Shown one piece after another: positions 43,993-50,490 of a stretch of 60,147 nucleotides of DNA. The translations under genes and the position numbers were made by a program. The first letter of the stretch is position 1; each line of letters opens with the position of its first letter. The DNA lies in assembly GCA_037478855.1 (NCBI GenBank), contig JBBFLY010000007.1:1-60147 (forward strand). Direction: 5' to 3'. Source of the stretch: Rhabdothermincola sp037478855. Lineage in GTDB: Bacteria; Actinomycetota; Acidimicrobiia; Acidimicrobiales; Acidimicrobilacustridaceae. Below the pieces are notes generated by a model. The model did no database searches. It was not told the DNA's origin and worked only from the letters and a program-made list of their open reading frames with translations.

Positions 43993-44002
43993 GGGCAAGG
44001 GG

Positions 44003-44008
44003 TAGGGT
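44003..44008 (+). promoter_or_regulatory. -10-like TAGGGT, 8 nt before ATG 44017
   Basis: TAGGGT directly after repeat array B. The -35 region would lie within the last repeat copy, so the repeat may affect this promoter. Confidence 0.45.
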
Positions 44009-44016
44009 GCGCGTCC

Positions 44017-44703
44017 ATGGGTGAGCTCATCGACTTTCCGAGCAACGGCCACACCTGCTCCGGCTACCTCGCCATCCCGGATGGCGGCAGCGGTCCGGGG
44101 GTGATCGTGATCCAGGAGTGGTGGGGCCTGGTGCCGCACATCAAGGACGTCTGCGACCGGTTCGCCGCCGAGGGCTTCGTCGCTCTCGCCCCCGACCTCT
44201 ACCACGGTCGGCAGACCACCGAGCCTGACGAGGCCGGCAAGCTGATGATGACGCTCAACCTCGAACAGGCCGGCAAAGACCTCTCCGGAGCCGTCGACCA
44301 CCTGCTGTCGCTCGACGCCGTGACCAGCGAGGGGGTCGGCGTCATCGGCTTCTGCATGGGTGGTGGCCTCGCACTGCTGCTCGGCACCATGCGCCCCGAC
44401 GCGGTGGTGGCCATCGCGCCCTTCTACGGGGTGATCCCCTGGGAGGCCGCAGCACCCGACTGGTCGAAGCTCAACGCGAAGGTGCGCGGACACTTCGCTG
44501 AGCTCGACGCGTTCTTCCCACCCGAGAAGGTGCGGGCACTCGAGCAGGAGCTGGTGGCTCTCGGCAAGGACGTCGAGCTGGTGGTCCACCCCGGTGTCGA
44601 CCACGCGTTCTTCAACGACACCCGACCAGAGGTGCACCATCCCGAGACCGCCGAGAAGGCCTGGCGGGACACGGTCGCGTTCTTCCGCGAGACGATCCGC
44701 TGA
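44017..44703 (+). CDS. Dienelactone hydrolase family protein
   Basis: 228-aa alpha/beta hydrolase. GVIVIQEWWGLVPHIKDVCDRFA, GVGVIGFCMGGGLAL (Cys nucleophile), the Asp in AELDAFFPPE and HPGVDHAFFND (His) form the Cys-Asp-His triad of dienelactone hydrolases. It may act on lactones from aromatic breakdown, but no such pathway is nearby and many members have other ester substrates. Its TGA overlaps a CTG that seems to start the next gene. Confidence 0.93.
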   Translation: MGELIDFPSNGHTCSGYLAIPDGGSGPGVIVIQEWWGLVPHIKDVCDRFAAEGFVALAPDLYHGRQTTEPDEAGKLMMTLNLEQAGKDLSGAVDHLLSLDAVTSEGVGVIGFCMGGGLALLLGTMRPDAVVAIAPFYGVIPWEAAAPDWSKLNAKVRGHFAELDAFFPPEKVRALEQELVALGKDVELVVHPGVDHAFFNDTRPEVHHPETAEKAWRDTVAFFRETIR

Positions 44704-45902
44704 GCGCGTCCGATCCTGTCCTTCGCTATCTCGAGCTGGGACTGCGGCTCGGGCGGCACGTCGACGGCTTCGTCGACGCCTACTACGGGCCGGCTGAGCT
44801 TCGGGCACGGGTCGAAGCCGAGCCGCTGCGCCCCCCGGCCGTGTTGGTGGCCGACGCCGCCGCGCTCATCGCCGATCTCGACGCGGGAGTCGGCACCGGT
44901 CCCGGCGCGGACGGCCTGAGCGCGACCCGACGGCGCTGGCTGCGAGACCAGCTGGTCGGCCTGCACACCAGCGCTCGCAAGCTGGCGGGGGAGGCCATCC
45001 CCTACGGCGAGGAGGTCGAGCTCTGCTACGGCGTGCGGCCCTCCCCGGTGCCTGAGGAGGTGCTGGCGGCCGCGCACCGTCGCCTCGACGAGGTCCTGCC
45101 GGGGAGCGGAGCGTTGCCCGAGCGCTACATCGCCTGGCGGGAGGCGCACGCCATCGATCCCGACCGCATCGAGCCGGCGCTGCGCTCCCTCGCGGAGGAC
45201 TTTCGGGAGCGGACTCGGCGGCTGTTCGGCCTCCCGGAGGGCGAACAGGTCGATTGGGAGCTGGTGACCGATCGCCCGTGGTCAGGCTTCAACTACTACC
45301 TGGGCGGCCTTCGCAGCCGGGTGGCGATCAACGTCGACCTGCCGGTGCTGTCCCTGTCGCTCGCACAGCTCGTGGCCCACGAGGCCTACCCGGGTCACCA
45401 CACCGAGCACACCCGCAAAGAGGTCGGTCTCGTCCGTCGGCGTGGACAGCTGGAGGAGACGATCTTCCTCGTCGGCACGCCTCAGTGCCTGCTCGCCGAG
45501 GGGCTTGCCGATCTCGGGATCGAGGTCCTGGCGGGTCCACAGCCCGAGTCGGTGATCGCCGAACATCTTCGACCCCTCAGGATCCCCTACGACGCCGAGG
45601 TGGTGGCCGCGGTTGCCGAGGCCGGTGAAGCGCTCGGGGCGGTGCGGGCGAACGCAGCCTGGCTCCTCCACGAGGAAGGCCGCCCAGTCGACGAGGTCGT
45701 CTTGTATCTCGAGCGGTGGGCGCTGCTGCCGAAGGTCCGGGCGGAGAAGGCGGTGGAGTTCCTCACCGACCCGCTGTGGCGCGCGTACATCTCCTGCTAC
45801 GTCGAGGGGCTGCCTCTCTGCCGTCGCTTCGTTGACGGCGACCCGGCCCGCTTCGAGCGGTTGCTGAGCGAGCAGCTGGTTCCAGCTGATCTGGCGTTGT
45901 GA
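44700..45902 (+). CDS. DUF885-like putative metallopeptidase, apparent CTG start
   Basis: About 400 aa. HEAYPGHHTEH at about residues 225-235 is the HExxxGHH-type zinc motif of DUF885 proteins, with EGLADLGIEVLAG downstream as likely third-ligand helix. Convincing coding sequence extends upstream of the first GTG (44841): DPVLRYLELGLRLGRHVDGF and DAYYGPAELRARVE. No ATG, GTG or TTG exists in frame between 44643 and 44841, but CTG 44700 overlaps the upstream TGA as CTGA, exactly like the ATGA/GTGA couplings elsewhere in the window. So CTG 44700 is the likely start. Function unknown. Confidence 0.75.
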   Translation: MSASDPVLRYLELGLRLGRHVDGFVDAYYGPAELRARVEAEPLRPPAVLVADAAALIADLDAGVGTGPGADGLSATRRRWLRDQLVGLHTSARKLAGEAIPYGEEVELCYGVRPSPVPEEVLAAAHRRLDEVLPGSGALPERYIAWREAHAIDPDRIEPALRSLAEDFRERTRRLFGLPEGEQVDWELVTDRPWSGFNYYLGGLRSRVAINVDLPVLSLSLAQLVAHEAYPGHHTEHTRKEVGLVRRRGQLEETIFLVGTPQCLLAEGLADLGIEVLAGPQPESVIAEHLRPLRIPYDAEVVAAVAEAGEALGAVRANAAWLLHEEGRPVDEVVLYLERWALLPKVRAEKAVEFLTDPLWRAYISCYVEGLPLCRRFVDGDPARFERLLSEQLVPADLAL

Positions 45903-45933
45903 CCCGGCATCCGATCGAGCCTCCGGGCGTGGC

Positions 45934-45939
45934 TAGATT
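45934..45939 (+). promoter_or_regulatory. -10-like TAGATT before the secreted-protein gene
   Basis: TAGATT is 51 nt upstream of ATG 45991, followed by a leader with GGGAGGG at 45979-45985. Confidence 0.4.
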
Positions 45940-45990
45940 GCGGGAAAGAGAGTGCGGCCGGGTCCGGCCGCGAGCGCTGGGAGGGAACCC

Positions 45991-46521
45991 ATGAAGACCA
46001 AGCTGACCCTGGTTGGCGGAGCGGCGCTCCTCGCGTCGACGTTCGCGCTGGGAAGCCCGGCGAGCGCCGGGATAACGACGTTCCTCACCGTTGTGAAGGA
46101 CGTCGAGGGCACCCCCCCGGCCGACGCCGAGTTCGTGATCGAGGTCACCTGCGTCCTCACCGACCTCCCCGTCCCCACCGGGCTCCTCGACGAGCAAGGT
46201 GGCCTGGCAGCGGCGGGTGACGACACCTCGCCCTACTACGGCGACACCTTCACCTTCGGCCCGGACGGCGGCGAGGAGTCCCTCCCGATCCCGGGGCCGT
46301 CGGAGTGCACGATCACCGAGACCGATGACGGTGGTGCCGACGACGTGATCGGAGGTGAGCAGACGGTGACCTTCAGCGATCCCGAGAGCCAGACGGTGAC
46401 CGTGACCAACGTGTTCAACGCCGAAACGACGACCATCGCCCCGACCACCTCGGCTCCGGCGTCGACTTCGACGACCGCGGCTGCGGCGGCGACCACGGCG
46501 GCCCCCCGCTTCACCGGTTGA
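45991..46521 (+). CDS. Secreted DUF5979-like surface protein with Thr-rich tail
   Basis: 176-aa exported protein. The signal peptide (LTLVGGAALLASTFALGSPASA) probably is cleaved after ASA. The mature domain has two Cys (EVTCVLTDLPVP and GPSECTITET) and a beta-sandwich pattern ending QTVTVTNVFN, as in DUF5979. A Thr/Ser/Ala-rich stalk follows and the protein stops at PRFTG, which looks like a sortase-type LPxTG relative without the usual hydrophobic segment and basic tail. GGGAGGG lies 5 nt before ATG 45991. Likely released or loosely wall-bound. Confidence 0.75.
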   Translation: MKTKLTLVGGAALLASTFALGSPASAGITTFLTVVKDVEGTPPADAEFVIEVTCVLTDLPVPTGLLDEQGGLAAAGDDTSPYYGDTFTFGPDGGEESLPIPGPSECTITETDDGGADDVIGGEQTVTFSDPESQTVTVTNVFNAETTTIAPTTSAPASTSTTAAAAATTAAPRFTG

Positions 46522-46523
46522 TC

Positions 46524-46541
46524 ATCGCCGGCCCCGGCGAT
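46524..46541 (+). terminator. Hairpin after the secreted-protein gene
   Basis: ATCGCCG-GCCC-CGGCGAT, a perfect 7-bp stem with 4-nt loop, 3 nt after the stop codon and followed by TTCG. A weak intrinsic terminator candidate. Confidence 0.45.
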
Positions 46542-46619
46542 TTCGACCCGTGCCGCCCGTCCCTCTAGGGTCGGGCGGCACGCACCGTTTTGGCCCCGAC
46601 ACTGGTGGGAGGCAGCCCG

Positions 46620-47669
46620 ATGCGCAACCCCAAGGACTTCTTCCGGCCCCTCGCCGTGGGCGCGCCGGCACCCCTGCGGGAGATCCCGTTCCGGCCCTCG
46701 CGGATGATCCACTTCTTCGACCCGAGCAACGAGAAGATGGTGGCCAAGCTGCCCGAGCTGGTGGGCCGGGTCGACGTGCTGCTCGGCAACCTCGAGGACG
46801 CCATCGCTGCCGACCGCAAGGAGGCCGCCCGGGAGGGGCTGGTGAAGGTCGGCCGGGAGGTCGACTTCGGCGAGACCCAGTTCTGGACCCGCATCAACAG
46901 CCTCGACTCACCCTGGGTGCTCGACGATCTGCTGACGATCGTGCCTGCGATCGGCGACCGTCTCGACGTGATCATGATCCCCAAGGTCGAAGGCGCAGAG
47001 GACATCCACTACGTCGACCGCCTTCTCGCCCAGCTCGAGGCCCGAGCAGGGCTCGAGCGGCCCCTGCTGGTGCACGCCATCCTCGAGACCGCCCGAGGCG
47101 TCGCCAATGTCGAGGAGATCTGCGCGGCGAGCCCCCGCATGCAGGGGCTGTCGCTGGGGCCGGCCGATCTGGCCGCCGACCGGCGCATGAAGACCACGCG
47201 GGTGGGTGGGGGCCACCCCGGTTACCTGGTGCGCGAGGACCCGAACCCCGACGATCCCGACGCGCCCCGGGCCACCTTCCAGCAGGATCTGTGGCACTAC
47301 ACGGTGGCCCGCATGGTCGACGCCTGCGTCGCCAACGGCATCTACCCCTACTACGGCCCCTTCGGGGACATCCGCGACACGGTCGCCTGCGAGGACCAGT
47401 TCCGCAACGCCTTCCTGCTCGGCTGCGTGGGGGCATGGAGCCTGCACCCGGTGCAGATCGACATCGCCAAGAAGGTGTTCTCCCCCGATCCGGCCGACGT
47501 GGCCTGGGCCAAGCGGGTCATCGCCGAGATGGGCGACGGGACCGGCGCGGTGATGATCGACGGGAAGATGCAGGACGACGCCACGGTCAAGCAGTGTCGG
47601 GTCATGGTGGATCTGGCCACCGCTCTCGCCGCCCGTGACCCGCAGCTGGCCGAGGCCTACGGGCTCTGA
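46620..47669 (+). CDS. mcl: L-malyl-CoA/beta-methylmalyl-CoA lyase (Mcl type)
   Basis: 349-aa CitE-superfamily TIM barrel. The whole course matches my memory of Chloroflexus-type malyl-CoA lyase: FFRPLAVGAPAP near the N terminus, LLGNLEDAIAADRKEAAR (metal-binding Glu/Asp), DVIMIPKVEGAEDIHYVD, HAILETARGVANVEEI, GLSLGPADLAADRRMKTTRVGGGHPGY, FGDIRDTVACEDQFRNAF and MIDGKMQDDATVKQ. It cleaves malyl-CoA to acetyl-CoA and glyoxylate and methylmalyl-CoA to propionyl-CoA and glyoxylate. ATG 46620 follows GGGAGG by a good distance; a TTG further upstream is less likely. With the next genes it points to the ethylmalonyl-CoA pathway. Confidence 0.85.
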   Translation: MRNPKDFFRPLAVGAPAPLREIPFRPSRMIHFFDPSNEKMVAKLPELVGRVDVLLGNLEDAIAADRKEAAREGLVKVGREVDFGETQFWTRINSLDSPWVLDDLLTIVPAIGDRLDVIMIPKVEGAEDIHYVDRLLAQLEARAGLERPLLVHAILETARGVANVEEICAASPRMQGLSLGPADLAADRRMKTTRVGGGHPGYLVREDPNPDDPDAPRATFQQDLWHYTVARMVDACVANGIYPYYGPFGDIRDTVACEDQFRNAFLLGCVGAWSLHPVQIDIAKKVFSPDPADVAWAKRVIAEMGDGTGAVMIDGKMQDDATVKQCRVMVDLATALAARDPQLAEAYGL

Positions 47670-47710
47670 CCCCCGCCATCCGATCCGTGATCGACCCGGA
47701 GGTGTCCACC

Positions 47711-48583
47711 ATGTCTGACGATCTGCGTCCCCGGCGCTCGGTGCTCTACATGCCCGGCGCGAACGAACGGGCCCTGGAGAAGGCCAAGACCCTGCCTGCT
47801 GACGCCCTGATCCTCGATCTCGAGGACGCGGTCGCCCCCGACGCGAAGGCCGAGGCCCGTGACCGGGTCTGTGCGGCGGCGGCATCCGGCGAGTACGGCT
47901 CGCGGGAGATCACCATCCGGGTCAACGGGCTCGACACACGCTGGCACGCGGACGACGTGCGTGCAGCGGCCCAGGCCGGCCCGGCCGCGGTGGTGGTGCC
48001 GAAGATCAACTCGGCTGCTGATGTTGCTGCGGTCGAGCGGGCGCTCGAGGCTGCCGGCGCCCCCGACCACACGCGCATCTGGGCCATGGTCGAGACCCCG
48101 GTGGCGATGCTGCGCGCGCACGAGATCGCCACCTCCTCCGAGCGGCTGGCCGTGCTGGTGATGGGCACCAACGACCTCGCCAAGGAGCTGCATGCCGAGC
48201 ACGTGCCCGGCCGCCAGCCGCTGCTCACCGGGCTCGGCCTGTGTCTGTTGGCGGCCAGGGCAGCCGGTAAGGTCATCCTCGACGGGGTCTACAACGACAT
48301 CCGTGACGAGGCCGGCTTCGAGGCCGAGTGCGTGCAGGGCCGCCAGATGGGCTTCGACGGCAAGACGCTCATCCATCCGTCCCAGCTCGAGCCGTGCAAC
48401 CGGATCTTCGCCCCCAGCGACGAGGAGATCGCCGCCGCTCGGGAGATCATCGAGGCCTTCGAGGAAGCCGAGCGTGAGGGTCGAGGCGTGGTGACCGTGA
48501 ACGGTCGCATGATCGAGAACCTCCACGTCGAGCAGGCCCGCCGCACCCTCGCCATCGCCGAGGCCATCGCCGCGATGCGCTGA
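47711..48583 (+). CDS. CitE-like HpcH/HpaI aldolase family protein (possible malyl-CoA thioesterase, Mcl2 type)
   Basis: 290-aa CitE-superfamily protein: RRSVLYMPGANERALEKA, LILDLEDAVAPDAK, ITIRVNGLDT, VVVPKINSA, WAMVETPVAML, MGTNDLAKEL and QMGFDGKTLIHPSQLE. In Rhodobacter a second, shorter Mcl-like protein acts as (3S)-malyl-CoA thioesterase in the ethylmalonyl-CoA pathway; its tandem placement behind mcl suggests the same here, but a lyase role is possible. ATG 47711 has GGAGGTG 6-7 nt upstream. The last codons and stop are part of a 27-bp tandem repeat. Confidence 0.82.
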   Translation: MSDDLRPRRSVLYMPGANERALEKAKTLPADALILDLEDAVAPDAKAEARDRVCAAAASGEYGSREITIRVNGLDTRWHADDVRAAAQAGPAAVVVPKINSAADVAAVERALEAAGAPDHTRIWAMVETPVAMLRAHEIATSSERLAVLVMGTNDLAKELHAEHVPGRQPLLTGLGLCLLAARAAGKVILDGVYNDIRDEAGFEAECVQGRQMGFDGKTLIHPSQLEPCNRIFAPSDEEIAAAREIIEAFEEAEREGRGVVTVNGRMIENLHVEQARRTLAIAEAIAAMR

Positions 48584-48649
48584 GGTCACCGGTCGGCCGC
48601 GATGCGCTGAGGTCACCGGTCGGCCGCGATGCGCTGAGGTCACCGGTCG
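48569..48649. repeat. Three perfect copies of a 27-bp tandem repeat spanning a stop codon
   Basis: Copies at 48569-48595, 48596-48622 and 48623-48649. The unit begins GCCGCGATGCGCTGAGG and ends ACCGGTCG. The first copy contains the last codons and TGA of the CitE-like gene, so the gene end has been copied twice downstream. Identical copies imply a recent slippage or assembly event. Confidence 0.9.
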
Positions 48650-48682
48650 CCACCGCCCCGCGGGCTCAACCACCCGTGTGAC

Positions 48683-48710
48683 CGGACCCACCTTTGACCG
48701 GGTGGGTCCG
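48683..48710. terminator. Bidirectional hairpin between convergent genes
   Basis: CGGACCCACC (48683-48692) pairs perfectly with GGTGGGTCCG (48701-48710) around an 8-nt loop. It lies between the ends of the CitE-like gene and the convergent acyl-CoA dehydrogenase gene. Confidence 0.6.
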
Positions 48711-48737
48711 CGGTGGGCGGTCGATCGGGCGAGCGGG

Positions 48738-50333
48738 CTACCGGGCGTTGTCCACCAGGCGGCGGGCGATGACCTTGAGGCAGAGCGTCTCGTCGGCGCC
48801 CTCGAAGATCGACAGCACGCGGGCGTCGACGAAATAGCGGCTGACGTTGTACTCCTCGGCGTACCCGAAGCCGCCGTGGATCTGCATCGCCTCCCTGGTG
48901 ACCCACTCCGCGGCCCTGCACACGTAGGCCTTCACCATCGACGCCTCGAGCTGGCCCTCACCGCGGGCCATCAGCCTGGCCACCTCGTAGGAGAACTGGC
49001 GGCCGGCCTGGATCAGGAACGCCATGCGCCCGAGCTTGGCCCGGGTGAGCTGGTAGTCGGCGATCGGGTGGCCGAAAACGACGCGGTCCTTCGCATACTG
49101 GAGGGCCTCCTCGTACGCCGCCTGCATGACCCCGACCGCTCGCGCCGCGGTCTGCAGCCGGCCGTTCTCGAAGCCGGCCATCTGGTAGTAGAAGCCCTTG
49201 CCGAGGCCGCCTTCGAGACCCACCTGGTTCTTGGCGTCAACGAACCAGTTGTCGAAGGCGATCTCGTACGAGTGCATGCCCCGGTAGCCGATCGTGTCGA
49301 TCGGGCGGCCTTCCATGCGGCCGCCGCCCTCCTGCTCGAAGAGGAACCCGTGGCCATCGCCGACGGGTTTGGGGACGATGAACATCGACAGTCCCCGGTG
49401 CGCCTTCGAACGGTCGGGGTCGGTCCGGGCGAGGAGCATCAGCACGTTGGCCCGCGCCCCGAACGTGCACCAGGTCTTGACCCCGTTGATCAGCCAGCCG
49501 TCGCGGGTTGGCCCCTCATTCACCCGGGTCGCCGTGACCTTGATCCCGGCCACGTCGGAGCCGTAGTCGGGCTCCGTGACCGCCACCGCGGCCATCGCCT
49601 CCGCGGTGGCGAGCTTCGGCAGCCACTCCCGCTTCTGCTCCTCGGTGCCTCCGGCGAGCAGCGCCCGGGTGAGGATCTCCGGACGGGTGATGAGGGAGCC
49701 ACCGGCGCCGAGCGAACCGCGGGAGAGCTCCTCGGTGGCCACGACCATGCCGATGTACTCGCTCTCCCCGCCGAGGGAGTAGCCGCCGTACTCCTCGGGG
49801 ATCGACAGCCCGAACCCGCCCATCTCCGCCAGGCCTTCGATGATCTCCTCCGGGATGTCCGCGTTCGCCCGGTGGATGTGCTCGGCGATGGGACGGAGCT
49901 TCTCCTCGGCGAAGCGGCGGAAGGTGTCCTGCACCAGCTCGAAGTCCGGCTCCAGGTGGCGTGGCCCGGGCTCGTCAGCGAGCGAGGCCACGAACGCTGG
50001 GTCGCGGTAGGCGGAGACGAACTCCCTGGTGTCGTCCAGCGCCGTGGATGAGACCCCCCACTCGGCTTCGCGGCCGAACACCTTGGCGGCGATCTCGGCG
50101 ACCGCATCGGCGATGTAGGCGCAGGCGAGCCGGGCCTCGACGTCGCCACGGGCTCCATAGGCCAGCATCGCCCGTCCGGTCTCGACGGCCGCAGCGGCGT
50201 GGGCGAGGTCGTAGGCGACCACCTGGTGAGCATCGAGGGAGTCGGAGGCCAGGTGGCGGGTGGCCTGTTCGACGAGGCTGGCGGCGGAGTCGATGACGGC
50301 CTTGGCCGCGGTGAGGTCAGCAGCAGCGGTCAT
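48738..50333 (-). CDS. mcd: Acyl-CoA dehydrogenase with N-terminal extension (methylsuccinyl-CoA dehydrogenase type)
   Basis: 531-aa flavoenzyme. The first 110 residues are a helical extension (SAASLVEQATRHLASDSLDAH as its core) absent from ordinary acyl-CoA dehydrogenases but found in (2S)-methylsuccinyl-CoA dehydrogenase. The catalytic core has GFGLSIPEEYGGYSLGG, AVTEPDYGSDVAGI, the FAD-binding GYRGMHSYEIAFDNWFV-type block, QLTRAKLGRMAFLIQ, MQIHGGFGYAEEYNVSRYFVDARVLSIFEGADET. Next to mcl and near a mesaconyl-CoA hydratase gene, oxidation of methylsuccinyl-CoA to mesaconyl-CoA is the best guess. ATG 50333 is 6 nt from a TAACCT box. Confidence 0.82.
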   Translation of the reverse strand: MTAAADLTAAKAVIDSAASLVEQATRHLASDSLDAHQVVAYDLAHAAAAVETGRAMLAYGARGDVEARLACAYIADAVAEIAAKVFGREAEWGVSSTALDDTREFVSAYRDPAFVASLADEPGPRHLEPDFELVQDTFRRFAEEKLRPIAEHIHRANADIPEEIIEGLAEMGGFGLSIPEEYGGYSLGGESEYIGMVVATEELSRGSLGAGGSLITRPEILTRALLAGGTEEQKREWLPKLATAEAMAAVAVTEPDYGSDVAGIKVTATRVNEGPTRDGWLINGVKTWCTFGARANVLMLLARTDPDRSKAHRGLSMFIVPKPVGDGHGFLFEQEGGGRMEGRPIDTIGYRGMHSYEIAFDNWFVDAKNQVGLEGGLGKGFYYQMAGFENGRLQTAARAVGVMQAAYEEALQYAKDRVVFGHPIADYQLTRAKLGRMAFLIQAGRQFSYEVARLMARGEGQLEASMVKAYVCRAAEWVTREAMQIHGGFGYAEEYNVSRYFVDARVLSIFEGADETLCLKVIARRLVDNAR

Positions 50334-50339
50334 GCCCGC

Positions 50340-50345
50340 AGGTTA
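50340..50345 (-). promoter_or_regulatory. -10-like TAACCT before the mcd-like gene
   Basis: Minus-strand TAACCT, 6 nt from ATG 50333; no Shine-Dalgarno between. Confidence 0.45.
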
Positions 50346-50490
50346 CCCACGGGTAAGTCGAGCCACCCATTCCACCGTGTACCGGCGTGGGCGCGTGCCG
50401 GGAGCGAGCTGACAGGCTCGATCGACGACGACCGCGCAACCCGCCGGCCGCCGGGCGGTCCGGTGCCCAGGGTGCGGACCCGCCGAGAGC

